Positions 25,254-34,191 of a stretch of 64,000 nt of DNA are shown here, in pieces; the first letter of the stretch is position 1; every line of letters begins with the position of its first letter. The translations under genes were made by a program, and so were the position numbers. Location of the stretch: NCBI RefSeq assembly GCF_013009345.1, contig NZ_JABELE010000001.1, positions 248,001 through 312,000 of the forward strand, in the 5' to 3' direction. The DNA is from Acinetobacter geminorum (GTDB lineage: Bacteria > Pseudomonadota > Gammaproteobacteria > Pseudomonadales > Moraxellaceae). The notes under the pieces are model-generated. The model was not told the DNA's origin. It saw only the letters and a list, made by a program, of their open reading frames with translations, and did not search any database.

Positions 25254-27308
25254 ATGGGTCATATTGATTACGATAGCACATTGATCGTCGGCTCTTTTAT
25301 TGCAGCTGGCTTCATTTGCTATATTGTAATTTCCATGGAGCAGCTAATATTCAAGCAAGTCTATAAGAAATTTGAGTCCTTAATTTTATTTATTAACGGA
25401 CTACTACTCGCATTAGCAATTAGTATCGTCCATATTGTTGGTATACAAGCTTATCATCTGTTTGATACTGCTCACTCTAATATTCCTTTAATTGCAATTT
25501 CTTATGCTATCAGTGCGTTGTTATCTTGCATTGCGATGTGGCTGACTTCGCGTTTTACACTCCCTTTGTTTAGACTCATTTTGAGCTCGATTATTATGGG
25601 AATTGGAATTTCAGCCTCATATTACATTAGCATGCTAGGTTGGAATATGAATGTTTATAAAAAAGATTACACTTCGTTTTTACTCTTATTTTCTGTATTA
25701 ATTGCAATGAGCGGTTCAGGGCTAGCGTTTTTACTCGCCTATAAATTAAAAGATACTGAACGATATCGCTTAACTTTAAAAATCGCATTTTCGGTTATGA
25801 TGACCTTAAGTATTATGGGGATGCACTACACAGCGCTTATTGCGACGAATATTACTGATAAGTTTATTAGCCAATATCAGGCTGAGCATGACTTATTATT
25901 ATTCACAATTATTCTGGTTACATGTTTGGTACTCGTAGCAAGTTTTATTGTTGCAATGTTAGAGCAACGCCTTACTCAACAGAATTTAGAGCTACGTAAG
26001 GCAAACAAAGAATTAGCTAACCTATCTATACAAGACAATCTAACCAAATTGCCTAACCGCCTTTATTTGGTGGATTATGCTGAAGTGTTACTCTCAGATC
26101 ATCGGTACAAAGACCAGAAAATTGCTTTCTTATACATTGACTTAGACCGATTTAAATCGGTGAATGATGCATTTGGACATCATGTGGGTGATCAATTACT
26201 GATTCAGATGGCAAACCGCTTACACTGGCAACTCAATGAGAAATGTAAACTGCTTAGAATTGGCGGTGATGAGTTTTTGCTTATTGCCGAAAATACAAAT
26301 GCCGATGAAGCAGTTATTTTGGCTGAGAAAGTTTTACAGCTGATTCAGGAAAGTTATCAAATTTCTGGTAAAGAAATTAATATCTCTGCAAGTTTAGGGG
26401 TGGCACTATTTCCTGAGCACGGACAAAATGTTCAGGACTTACTCATGAACGCTGATGCCGCGATGCTTATGTCTAAAGAACAAGGCCGAAATACTTACAC
26501 CATCTTTAGTTATTCAACCCATCAACAAGAAACAAGAAGTCAGTCAAAACTGATCAATGATCTTTATAAGGCCGTAGAAGAAAAGCAGTTCATCCTATAT
26601 TACCAACCAAAATTTAATACGAATCTTGAAATCTGTGGTGTTGAGGCATTAATCCGTTGGAATCATCCTGCTTTAGGAATACTCACACCACATATGTTCA
26701 TAGAAGGGGCAGAAAAAACGGGTTTGATCATTCCAATGGGGTATTGGGCGCTTGAGCAAGCTTGCCTGCAAATTCAACAGTGGGAACGTAGTAACATTCC
26801 ATTTTACCCAGTTGCAGTAAACTTATCTGCACTACAGTTCGAAAATAAAAAATTATTTAGTACGCTCGAAGGATTATTAAAAAAATACCAGATTCAACCT
26901 CACCATTTAATTGTTGAAATTACTGAATCGACAGCAATGCGTCATATTGACTTGAGCATTCGAGCTTGTGAGCGGCTACGTGATATGGGTATTCGGGTCG
27001 CAATTGATGATTTTGGAACAGGCCATTCAAGCTTTTTGTATTTAAAAGATTTACCTGTAGATGAGTTGAAAATTGATCGTGGCTTTATTGTTGATTTAAA
27101 GCCGGGTTCTAAAGAAGAAGTTATTCTAGAAAGTATTATACATTTAGCTAAAAAGTTAGGTTTAACTGTAACAGCAGAAGGGGTGGAAACCCAGCAACAG
27201 GTTGAGATTTTAACGCGTTTAGGGTGTCAACAGTTCCAAGGTTATTTGTTGGGAATGCCAGTTCACGTCGATCAACTGATTGAATCTCAAGGCGCTCACT
27301 TCGCTTAA
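25254..27308 (+). CDS. MHYT-domain GGDEF/EAL c-di-GMP enzyme
   Basis: A 684-residue membrane protein for c-di-GMP turnover. Residues 1-240 hold seven hydrophobic helices of the MHYT sensor type; the third copy of the motif is exact ('IMGMHYTAL'), whereas the first two are degenerate ('HIVGIQAYH', 'YYISMLGWN'). MHYT is thought to sense O2, CO or NO through copper, which is inference here. A GGDEF domain follows with an exact 'RIGGDEFLLI' at about 335-344, then an EAL domain with 'GVEALIRWNHP', 'AVNLSALQF', 'EITEST', 'IDDFGTGHSSFLYL' and 'TAEGVET', all catalytic residues present. Both activities look possible. Single gene, AT-rich flanks. Confidence 0.92.
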   Translation: MGHIDYDSTLIVGSFIAAGFICYIVISMEQLIFKQVYKKFESLILFINGLLLALAISIVHIVGIQAYHLFDTAHSNIPLIAISYAISALLSCIAMWLTSRFTLPLFRLILSSIIMGIGISASYYISMLGWNMNVYKKDYTSFLLLFSVLIAMSGSGLAFLLAYKLKDTERYRLTLKIAFSVMMTLSIMGMHYTALIATNITDKFISQYQAEHDLLLFTIILVTCLVLVASFIVAMLEQRLTQQNLELRKANKELANLSIQDNLTKLPNRLYLVDYAEVLLSDHRYKDQKIAFLYIDLDRFKSVNDAFGHHVGDQLLIQMANRLHWQLNEKCKLLRIGGDEFLLIAENTNADEAVILAEKVLQLIQESYQISGKEINISASLGVALFPEHGQNVQDLLMNADAAMLMSKEQGRNTYTIFSYSTHQQETRSQSKLINDLYKAVEEKQFILYYQPKFNTNLEICGVEALIRWNHPALGILTPHMFIEGAEKTGLIIPMGYWALEQACLQIQQWERSNIPFYPVAVNLSALQFENKKLFSTLEGLLKKYQIQPHHLIVEITESTAMRHIDLSIRACERLRDMGIRVAIDDFGTGHSSFLYLKDLPVDELKIDRGFIVDLKPGSKEEVILESIIHLAKKLGLTVTAEGVETQQQVEILTRLGCQQFQGYLLGMPVHVDQLIESQGAHFA

Positions 27309-27722
27309 TCTTTTCTATATCGATTTTTAAAAATAACATTTCCTTTTTATTTTTTTCTTTAAAGAATAATTAATTAAAATAAATTTATCTTCTAAAACAC
27401 ACCTATATATTTGTAGTAGTGAATAGTATTAGTTTTTCAGTTAGTTGAGTATTTTACATATAATAATTCATGAATATATACTGCAAGTATAAAGTAATAC
27501 TAATAAGTTTATTGTTTGGGATATAAGTTTCAATGTTTAAAATTGATTAATATAATTTATTATTAAGTTTGTATAATAAATTGTTATTTTTTATAAAATA
27601 TAGTTGTTTAAATTTTTAAATATTTTAAGAGATAGAGATCGTGGTGGAGTTTGGTTTATGCTCCACCGAATTAAAATATTGTTTATTTTTGTTAAAATGT
27701 AGGGTTCTAGCTAATTTATAGG
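27309..27722. other. AT-rich 414-bp intergenic region
   Basis: Very AT-rich with no supported gene. The only structure seen is an inverted repeat GGTGGAG / CTCCACC (27643-27649 and 27661-27667, 11-base loop), which may act as a weak terminator for the GGDEF/EAL gene or the convergent tetR-type gene. No clear T-run follows on either strand. Confidence 0.5.
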
Positions 27723-28310
27723 TTATGCTGTTTCGAACTCTTGAATTGCTTCGAATTTAATAAATTTTTTAATATAAGACCATGTTTTTTGGGAGTTAAT
27801 TTGTGATTTATTTATTGTACCATCAATAATAACTCCATCAATTATATTAAGGAAAAGACTAGTAAGTGTATGAGTATCTTTAATTTCTAATTCTAGAAAT
27901 ATTGAGAAAACCAATTTGTAAATCCACTCTCGATATTTATTCACTTGATCTTTAAGAGAGGGATACAATTGCATGACTTCGATCGTCGCTTTTTTAAATA
28001 AACAACCATTGAAATCATCTGTATTGATCCAGTCAATATACCAGTTAAAAACACTTTTAAGTTTAATCAATGGATCATCAATATTGCTAATTTTTTGAAA
28101 TAGAGAAGCCTGAACTTCTTGATTCCTTTGGCGAAGACATTCTTCAATTAAGTTTTCTTTAGAAGAAAAGTACTTATAAAAAGTCATTTTTGCAACGCCT
28201 GATTCAGCGATAATACAGTCAACTCCAATAGAGGTGTAGCTTTTCTGATTAAAGAGGGAGGTGGCTGTTGTTATAATATTTTCTCTTTTTGACATCGATT
28301 TATCCGTCAC
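27723..28310 (-). CDS. TetR/AcrR family transcriptional regulator
   Basis: A 195-residue TetR-type repressor. The N-terminal helix-turn-helix is clear: 'ENIITTATSLFNQKSYTSIGVDCIIAESGVAKMTFYKYFSSKENLIEECL' (in parts), residues about 9-58, with the recognition helix 'KMTFYKYF'. The C-terminal half is a helical ligand-binding domain with no recognisable ligand signature. A second ATG (codon 6) could be the start. It is divergent from the heme-oxygenase-fold oxidase gene; a 17-bp inverted repeat lies in that gene's promoter, so local control of that gene is likely. Base composition is more AT-rich than core genes nearby. Confidence 0.88.
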   Translation of the reverse strand: MTDKSMSKRENIITTATSLFNQKSYTSIGVDCIIAESGVAKMTFYKYFSSKENLIEECLRQRNQEVQASLFQKISNIDDPLIKLKSVFNWYIDWINTDDFNGCLFKKATIEVMQLYPSLKDQVNKYREWIYKLVFSIFLELEIKDTHTLTSLFLNIIDGVIIDGTINKSQINSQKTWSYIKKFIKFEAIQEFETA

Positions 28311-28623
28311 AAATATTTTTGATTAACTCTGCTATTGTAAAGTATGAAAGCTTAAATAAATTTTCTCTAATCATATTTAAAAAATTATATTTATTCAATA
28401 TCTTGATTTGTTATTAAAAATAAAAATATATGTTTCTACTTGGCAATATTTTACTTTTTTTAAAAATTATTAATTAATTCGTTGATTTGTTGAGTTAACA
28501 AACATAATATAAAATTGTTAAGTTTTGGTTTGTGGAATTTATTTTAGCAATTGAATGCAAAATTTAAATAAAAATAAGACCTATAACTTAACTATAAGAA
28601 TAAACTTTTTACTGAGAACGATT
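28311..28623. other. Divergent regulatory region between the tetR-type gene and the oxidase gene
   Basis: 313 bp, very AT-rich. It must hold both divergent promoters. The clearest elements are a sigma70-like promoter and an inverted repeat near 28482-28510; nothing else stood out. Confidence 0.6.
28482..28510 (+). promoter_or_regulatory. Promoter with embedded inverted-repeat operator candidate
   Basis: TTGATT (28482-28487), 17 bases, then TAATAT (28505-28510) fits a sigma70 promoter reading to the oxidase gene. The spacer holds the perfect inverted repeat TTTGTT-gagtt-AACAAA (28486-28502). A site between -35 and -10 is a classic position for a TetR-type repressor, here probably the divergent regulator. 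Confidence 0.55.
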
Positions 28624-29487
28624 ATGTCAAAAAAATTTGAAGACTTTAATAATCCAAGAGAAAAAGCATTGCAGGGGATGAGAAGTAGTATTCCTGCAAA
28701 ACAATGGGATGAAAATTTAAAATTTCTCGAACAGTTAAGAAGTAAAATTGCGGAATTACCCGTTTCTAAACATCCGGCGATTGAGGTATTAAATAATGGG
28801 TATCTCGATAAGACGAGTTTAATTCGTATTCATTTAGAATATCGTCATGCAATTGTACAGATTTTTACTGATGCTTTACTACAAGCACAATTTCAGACCA
28901 AACAATTGGAACCTAAACTCCATTCTGGAGCTAAAATGTTTCCAAGAGTATTATTAAGTTTAAATATACTTGATGAATTTGGTTTCCGTCCGGGATTAGA
29001 TAAAGATAACTACTATCTGGGTAATCCTGAATACGCTCACTATCCTTTGTATGAAGATTTACTTAATGATTATGGCTTAACAGAGCTTGATCGTCGTAAT
29101 TATAAACCATCAAAAATCGCTAATCAGGTTAGATCATTTTTAGAATCTTCGTATGATAGTTATATTAATGTCGTAGCATTGTTAGCTGTTGCAGAAGAGG
29201 AAGTCATTCTTTTTAGTCCTCCATTACGTCAAGCAACCAAATTCGTAAATATCGATGTGGAAGGTGGTGGTTACTACCATGTACATGGTGTATCTACGGA
29301 TGAAACATCTGAGGCTGCTGACGATGATCATGAAGATGACCTTTGGTTTGCGTTAGCGCAAGCAATTACAAAAGATGATTATGAAAGCTTAACCAAGTTA
29401 TGTATTGATTATTGTGCTTTATGGAATGAATTCTGGGATGCACAAATTGCGGATGTCCAATTTATTGAAGAAAAAAAACTGGCATAA
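28624..29487 (+). CDS. Heme-oxygenase-like (HDO-type) iron-containing redox enzyme family protein
   Basis: A 287-residue, all-helical protein from ATG 28624; the frame is open to 28555 but the upstream part is not protein-like. It resembles the heme-oxygenase-fold diiron oxidase group. Candidate metal ligands are E72 and H75 in 'LEYRHAIV' (ExxH), and the histidine/aspartate cluster 'YYHVHGVSTDE' (H219, H221) and 'DDDHEDDLW' (D235, H236, D239). Members oxidise small amino-acid or fatty-acid substrates or make natural products; the substrate is unknown here. It is divergent from a TetR regulator and followed by its own terminator, so it looks like a regulated single-gene unit. Confidence 0.72.
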   Translation: MSKKFEDFNNPREKALQGMRSSIPAKQWDENLKFLEQLRSKIAELPVSKHPAIEVLNNGYLDKTSLIRIHLEYRHAIVQIFTDALLQAQFQTKQLEPKLHSGAKMFPRVLLSLNILDEFGFRPGLDKDNYYLGNPEYAHYPLYEDLLNDYGLTELDRRNYKPSKIANQVRSFLESSYDSYINVVALLAVAEEEVILFSPPLRQATKFVNIDVEGGGYYHVHGVSTDETSEAADDDHEDDLWFALAQAITKDDYESLTKLCIDYCALWNEFWDAQIADVQFIEEKKLA

Positions 29488-29509
29488 CTATTCTACTAAT
29501 TCTTAAAAA

Positions 29510-29540
29510 AGCTCATCTACGATCAGATGGGCTTTTTTAT
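29510..29540 (+). terminator. Intrinsic terminator of the oxidase gene
   Basis: AGCTCATCT pairs with AGATGGGCT (one G-T pair) around a 6-base loop, followed by TTTTT. It begins 23 bases after the stop. Confidence 0.85.
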
Positions 29541-29718
29541 TATAAAATTTCTAAGACGCTAAGCCACATTTTAAAAAAAGTATTTAAAAAGCTTGTGAGT
29601 GGCTCATGGCTTATCAACAACCATTAAACACTTCTATAAATCTGCTACAATTACGCCAATTTTTATTTTGATCGACTTTAGGTCTTTGGCACTGCAATCT
29701 CCGCAGTAGGTGTATTTC

Positions 29719-31311
29719 ATGAGTTTTAAAGATGAGTTAGCGGCACAGGTTGCTCAACGCCGCACATTTGCCATCATTTCCCACCCTGATGCCGGTAAAA
29801 CGACTATGACAGAGAAATTACTGTTATGGGGTAAAGCAATTCAGGTTGCAGGGATGGTAAAAAGCCGTAAATCTGATCGCGCAGCTACATCTGACTGGAT
29901 GGAAATGGAAAAAGAGCGTGGAATTTCCATTACCACTTCGGTTATGCAGTTCCCATATAAAGGTCATACTATTAACTTGCTCGATACACCAGGGCATGAA
30001 GACTTCTCTGAAGATACTTATCGGACTCTAACCGCTGTTGACTCGGCACTTATGGTGATTGACGGTGCAAAAGGTGTCGAAGAACGTACCATCAAATTGA
30101 TGGAAGTTTGTCGTATGCGTGACACTCCTATCATTTCATTTGTAAACAAGATGGACCGTGAGATTCGTGAACCACTTGAGTTGCTGGATGAAATTGAGAA
30201 TGTCCTTAATATTCGTTGTGTACCTATTACATGGCCATTAGGGATGGGACGTGATTTTGCGGGTGTATACAACATTCTTGAGAATAAGTTGTATGTCTAC
30301 AAAGCAGGCTTTGGCTCAACGATTACAGATATTGAAGTGCGTGAAGGTTATGACCACGCAGATATCCGTGAAAAAGTAGGTGAGCTGGCTTGGGCGTCTT
30401 TTGAAGAGTCACTTGAGCTCGTACAAATGGCGAACGAACCTTTAGACCGCGAATTATTTTTACAAGGTAAACAAACTCCAGTTCTATTTGGTACAGCATT
30501 GGGTAACTTTGGTGTTGACCATGTATTAGATGCATTTATGAATTGGGCACCAGAACCTAAAGCTCATCCAACACAAGAGCGTGTTGTTGATGCAAAAGAA
30601 GAAGGCTTTTCTGGTTTCGTATTTAAAATTCAAGCAAATATGGATCCGAAACACCGTGACCGTATTGCCTTTATGCGTATTTGCTCAGGTAAATACGAGA
30701 AAGGTTTGAAAATGAATCATGTACGTATTGGTAAAGATGTTCGTATTAGTGATGCATTAACATTCCTTGCGGGTGAGCGTGAGCACTTAGAAGAAGCGTG
30801 GCCAGGTGATATTATTGGTTTACATAACCATGGCACAATTCAAATTGGTGATACGTTCACTAGCGGTGAAAACTTGCACTTCACAGGTATTCCTCACTTT
30901 GCTCCAGAAATGTTCCGCCGTGTACGTTTGAAAGATCCATTAAAGTCAAAACAGTTGCAAAAAGGTTTGAAAGAGTTGTCTGAAGAAGGCGCAACTCAGG
31001 TATTTATGCCACAAATTAGCAATGATTTGATCGTGGGTGCTGTGGGTGTACTTCAGTTTGATGTGGTTGCTTACCGTCTGAAAGAAGAATATAAAGTTGA
31101 CTGTGTTTACGAGCCTGTAAGTGTAAATACTGTGCGTTGGATTCATTGTGATGATGACAAGATTCTTAATGAGTTTAAGAAAAAAGCACATGATCAACTT
31201 TCTATAGATGGTGGTGGTCACTTAACTTATCTTGCGCCAAGTCGTGTGAACTTGCAGATTATGCAAGAGCGTTGGCCTGATATTCAGTTCCGTAGCACAC
31301 GTGAACACTAA
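29719..31311 (+). CDS. prfC: Peptide chain release factor 3
   Basis: Translational GTPase that recycles RF1/RF2 from the ribosome. From ATG 29719 the 530 residues start 'MSFKDELAAQVAQRRTFAI' and carry G1 'SHPDAGKTTMTEKLL', switch II 'DTPGHEDFSEDTYRT', and G4 'NKMDRE'. The beta-barrel domain and RF3 C-terminal domain follow, including 'PQISNDLIVGAVGVLQFDVV'. A GTG nine bases upstream is in frame but unneeded. A hairpin terminator follows. Confidence 0.97.
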   Translation: MSFKDELAAQVAQRRTFAIISHPDAGKTTMTEKLLLWGKAIQVAGMVKSRKSDRAATSDWMEMEKERGISITTSVMQFPYKGHTINLLDTPGHEDFSEDTYRTLTAVDSALMVIDGAKGVEERTIKLMEVCRMRDTPIISFVNKMDREIREPLELLDEIENVLNIRCVPITWPLGMGRDFAGVYNILENKLYVYKAGFGSTITDIEVREGYDHADIREKVGELAWASFEESLELVQMANEPLDRELFLQGKQTPVLFGTALGNFGVDHVLDAFMNWAPEPKAHPTQERVVDAKEEGFSGFVFKIQANMDPKHRDRIAFMRICSGKYEKGLKMNHVRIGKDVRISDALTFLAGEREHLEEAWPGDIIGLHNHGTIQIGDTFTSGENLHFTGIPHFAPEMFRRVRLKDPLKSKQLQKGLKELSEEGATQVFMPQISNDLIVGAVGVLQFDVVAYRLKEEYKVDCVYEPVSVNTVRWIHCDDDKILNEFKKKAHDQLSIDGGGHLTYLAPSRVNLQIMQERWPDIQFRSTREH

Positions 31312-31328
31312 TCTTTAAGATTTGACAG

Positions 31329-31357
31329 ACAGCTTCGAACAGAAGCTGTTTTGTTTT
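31329..31357 (+). terminator. Intrinsic terminator of prfC
   Basis: Perfect 8-bp stem ACAGCTTC / GAAGCTGT with a 5-base loop and TTTGTTTT after it, 17 bases past the prfC stop. Confidence 0.9.
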
Positions 31358-31380
31358 GAAAAATAAGAAAGGATGATGAA

Positions 31381-32223
31381 ATGAATTTGAATAGAAAGAC
31401 AGTTATTGCACTTTTAGTTGCGGTAATCATATTACTTTTGGCTATTTGCCTTTTTGTCTGGAAAAGCTCTCAACCTTCATCATCTTCTCAAATAAAATCA
31501 GCTTCTACCCAAAATCAAAATATAGAGAAAGCTGAAGTACTACCATTTCTAAACTTGCAGCAAGTAAAAGCTGATTATGCTTTACCATTTTGTGAGAAGA
31601 AAAATTGTATTGATGTCGATATTCAAACGATAAAGACCCAAGATGTATGGCTAAATGAATGGATCGCGAAAAGTCAGGCTAAGGTAATTCAAGATCAAAT
31701 TGATTTGAAAAAAGACTTAAGTTTGCAGCAAGCCATTAATGCTTATGTTAAAAAGTCTGATGAATGGCAAGATAAATATTCAAAGAATCGGGCTTACGAA
31801 TTGCATCTTCATACCCGTATTGCATCGCAGCGTAACCAATACGTTTTATTGCAATTAGGACTTGATACCAAGCAAGAAGAGCTCACGATCAAAGATCGCT
31901 ATTACTTTTTTGTGGCCGACCGAAAACTGCATAAGAGCTTAACTTTGTTAGATGTTTTAAAAAAGGATCAGCAAACGACTGTGCATCAAATGGTGCAGGT
32001 CGCATATCAAGATTGGTTAAAAAAGCAGACTGCTGACATAAAAAAAGAAGCACCAAAAACTTTATATTGGGGGCAGGCAGATTGGTTCTTTGATGGAGAA
32101 GGTGTTGGCTTACATTATCAGGCAAACCAGATTACTAAAGACGCTCCACAGCTCGATATTTATTTATCTAAAGAACAGACCAAAAAAATATTACAACCCG
32201 AGGTTTATGAACAAATGTTTTAA
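31381..32223 (+). CDS. Membrane-anchored protein, paralogue of the next (DUF3298/DUF4163-like) gene
   Basis: A 280-residue protein with an N-terminal membrane anchor (about residues 9-29, 'IALLVAVIILLLAICLFVW') and a Ser/Gln-rich linker, so the bulk is probably periplasmic. It shares with the next gene a 'LP-x-C-x4-C' motif ('LPFCEKKNC' near residue 69), a long helical region with 'DEWQDKYSKNRAYELHLHT', and a C-terminal 'TLYWGQADWFFDGEGVGLHY' segment that resembles the end of DUF3298 (RsiV-like) domains. No enzymatic motif is visible. The tandem arrangement suggests duplication and a shared envelope role. Function unknown. Confidence 0.75.
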   Translation: MNLNRKTVIALLVAVIILLLAICLFVWKSSQPSSSSQIKSASTQNQNIEKAEVLPFLNLQQVKADYALPFCEKKNCIDVDIQTIKTQDVWLNEWIAKSQAKVIQDQIDLKKDLSLQQAINAYVKKSDEWQDKYSKNRAYELHLHTRIASQRNQYVLLQLGLDTKQEELTIKDRYYFFVADRKLHKSLTLLDVLKKDQQTTVHQMVQVAYQDWLKKQTADIKKEAPKTLYWGQADWFFDGEGVGLHYQANQITKDAPQLDIYLSKEQTKKILQPEVYEQMF

Positions 32224-32310
32224 GATGGTAGCAGAATTTGCAACCTCTATTTATATGCGCTAATTTCTTAGAAAGGCATAGCGTAATCTCCTTAGAATAA
32301 AAGGCAAAAT

Positions 32311-33255
32311 ATGATGTTATCTTCTAAAGCTTCACTGCGATTAACTTTGCTTGCTTCTGCTATATTTTTGGCAGCATGCCAACCTAAAGCTGATCCTAAG
32401 GATTCTCAAGAGCAGCAGAAACCAGCAGTCGAGGAAAAAAAGCCAGTAGAGTTGACTTTGAAGGGTGAAACGATTCCTAGTAAGGTGGTTTTACCTGATT
32501 GTGATGGTAAAACCTGTCCAGAATTTACGGTAGCGCGCTTACAGAGTAATTTTCCTTTTATTGACAAAATTATAGATCAACAAATCTTAAATACATTAAA
32601 TCAAATTTTAGAAATTGCTGAACCTGATGTTAAGAATACGCAAGCGGAACAAAAAGCAGAAGCTTCAGCGGCAGCGGGTGCAGAGCAAAAAAATAGCTTT
32701 GATACACAGGTGCAACGCTATGCAAATTCATTTATTGATCTAGATAATGAGTTAAAAGCTTTAAGTAGTAATCATCAGATTAATCTTTTAGTTAAACCTA
32801 AGATTTTGCAGGCTCAAGGTAGAGTTGTAACTGTAGTGCTTAATAGTAGTAGCTATTTAGGAGGGGCTCATGGCTCTGCTGCACAGCATTATTATAATTT
32901 TGATTTAAAAGAACAAAAGCAAATTAAGCTTGAAGATTTATTACGCCCTCAGCAAAAAGCAAGTTTAGAGAAGTTAGCTCATGAAGCCTTTAAGACATGG
33001 GTAACGGACTCTAAATTAGCTGATAATGTTGCTGACTATGAACAAGCATGGCCATTTAAATTATCTAATAACTTCTTGTTGAGTGAGCAAGGTTTAATCC
33101 TTCAATACGGTGAGTATGAAATTGGACCATATGTGGTTGGACTCCCTCGATTAGTCATTCCTTATGATCAATTGCAAGATGTGTTGAAAGAGGAATATTT
33201 GCCACAGCCTAAAGCTAAACCAGCTTCGGCACCAGTTGCAAAAAGTGCTGGCTAA
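32311..33255 (+). CDS. DUF3298/RsiV-like domain lipoprotein
   Basis: A 314-residue lipoprotein: the signal ends 'AIFLAACQPKAD' (lipobox Cys near residue 23), then a charged linker rich in Glu/Lys/Gln. The mature part begins with 'LPDCDGKTC', the same C-x4-C as the preceding gene, and has a typical DUF3298 segment 'SYLGGAHGSAAQHYYNFDLK' followed by 'LEDLLRPQQKASLEKLAHEA'. In RsiV this domain binds lysozyme, but no sigma-factor gene is nearby, so that role should not be assumed. The C-terminus is Ala/Pro/Lys-rich. Its stop overlaps the tatD-type gene by one base. Confidence 0.82.
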   Translation: MMLSSKASLRLTLLASAIFLAACQPKADPKDSQEQQKPAVEEKKPVELTLKGETIPSKVVLPDCDGKTCPEFTVARLQSNFPFIDKIIDQQILNTLNQILEIAEPDVKNTQAEQKAEASAAAGAEQKNSFDTQVQRYANSFIDLDNELKALSSNHQINLLVKPKILQAQGRVVTVVLNSSSYLGGAHGSAAQHYYNFDLKEQKQIKLEDLLRPQQKASLEKLAHEAFKTWVTDSKLADNVADYEQAWPFKLSNNFLLSEQGLILQYGEYEIGPYVVGLPRLVIPYDQLQDVLKEEYLPQPKAKPASAPVAKSAG

Positions 33256-34067
33256 TGCATTTGTTTGATACTCATACCCATTTTGATGTTGCCGATTTTG
33301 ATGAAGACCGGCAACAGTTAGCAGTCGACGCTAAAAAGGTGGGTGTAGATGCATTAGTCTTAATTGGGTTTGTGCAGTCACGTTTTGATGAGCTGGTGCA
33401 GACTCATCATCAGTTAAAAAGTTGGGAAAATGTGCCTGCTTCATATTTAGCACCAGGTTTACATCCGTTTTATATTGAACAGCATCAACCAGAGCATTTG
33501 ACTCATCTTGAACAAATCTTGCAGCAAGAAAACTGCGTGGCTGTAGGTGAAATTGGCTTAGATACTTTCTTAAAAGAACATAAGCAGCCAGACGTATATG
33601 CAAAGCAAAAACAATATTTTGCAGATCAGTTAGAGCTTGCAACCCAATATCAAAAACCAGTGTTACTCCACATTCGAAAAGCGCATGGTGATGTGCTTGC
33701 TATATTAAAATCTCAAAAATTTAAATTGGGAGGCATTGCTCATGCATTTAGTGGTGGGGTAGAAGAGGCAAAGGGTCTTATTAAGCTTGGTTTTAAAATT
33801 GGTGTAACGGGGCAAATTACCAACCCAAATGCGAAAAAGCTTCATACTGTGGTAAATGCTATAGGTGCCGAGCACTTGGTGATTGAAACAGATTGCCCAG
33901 ATATGACACCGCTTTGTTGTCAAACCTCAACTGAACAGCGTACTCGTAATACCCCTGTTAATTTGCCTTATGTTTTACAAAGTTTGGCCGAAAATTTAAA
34001 CATGCCTGAGTCAGATTTAGCTGAGTTGCTGTGGAAAAACTCTCAATCTGCTTTGAAATTATCGTAA
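33255..34067 (+). CDS. TatD family metal-dependent hydrolase (putative DNase)
   Basis: A 270-residue TIM-barrel amidohydrolase. Metal-binding motifs are seen in order: 'DTHTHFDVADFDEDR' at the N-terminus, 'CVAVGEIGLDTF' near residue 95, 'KPVLLHIRKAHGDVL' near 135, 'GIAHAFSGG' near 163 and 'VIETDCPDMTP' near 212. TatD-family proteins are 3'-5' exonucleases in DNA repair or act on D-aminoacyl-tRNA; the exact substrate of this paralogue (YjjV-like) is not evident. It is translationally coupled (TAATG) to the lipoprotein gene. Confidence 0.9.
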   Translation: MHLFDTHTHFDVADFDEDRQQLAVDAKKVGVDALVLIGFVQSRFDELVQTHHQLKSWENVPASYLAPGLHPFYIEQHQPEHLTHLEQILQQENCVAVGEIGLDTFLKEHKQPDVYAKQKQYFADQLELATQYQKPVLLHIRKAHGDVLAILKSQKFKLGGIAHAFSGGVEEAKGLIKLGFKIGVTGQITNPNAKKLHTVVNAIGAEHLVIETDCPDMTPLCCQTSTEQRTRNTPVNLPYVLQSLAENLNMPESDLAELLWKNSQSALKLS

Positions 34068-34191
34068 TAAAAATCAAAGATTAGAAATAGTAACTAAAAC
34101 AAAACACAGCGATTAGAAAAGAAGCTTAAAGTAAGAAAACAACATGTAAAAACGTGAAAAATAACATTGCCAGACATGGGAGGATAACCCA

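Noticed and set aside
27643..27667. GGTGGAG / CTCCACC inverted repeat as a terminator or mobile-element end
   Set aside because: No T-run on either strand, no second copy and no target-site duplication were seen; left as an unassigned hairpin.
31381..33255. RsiV-type anti-sigma factors
   Set aside because: Domain resemblance is to the extracytoplasmic part only; no cytoplasmic sigma-binding segment and no sigma-factor gene nearby.
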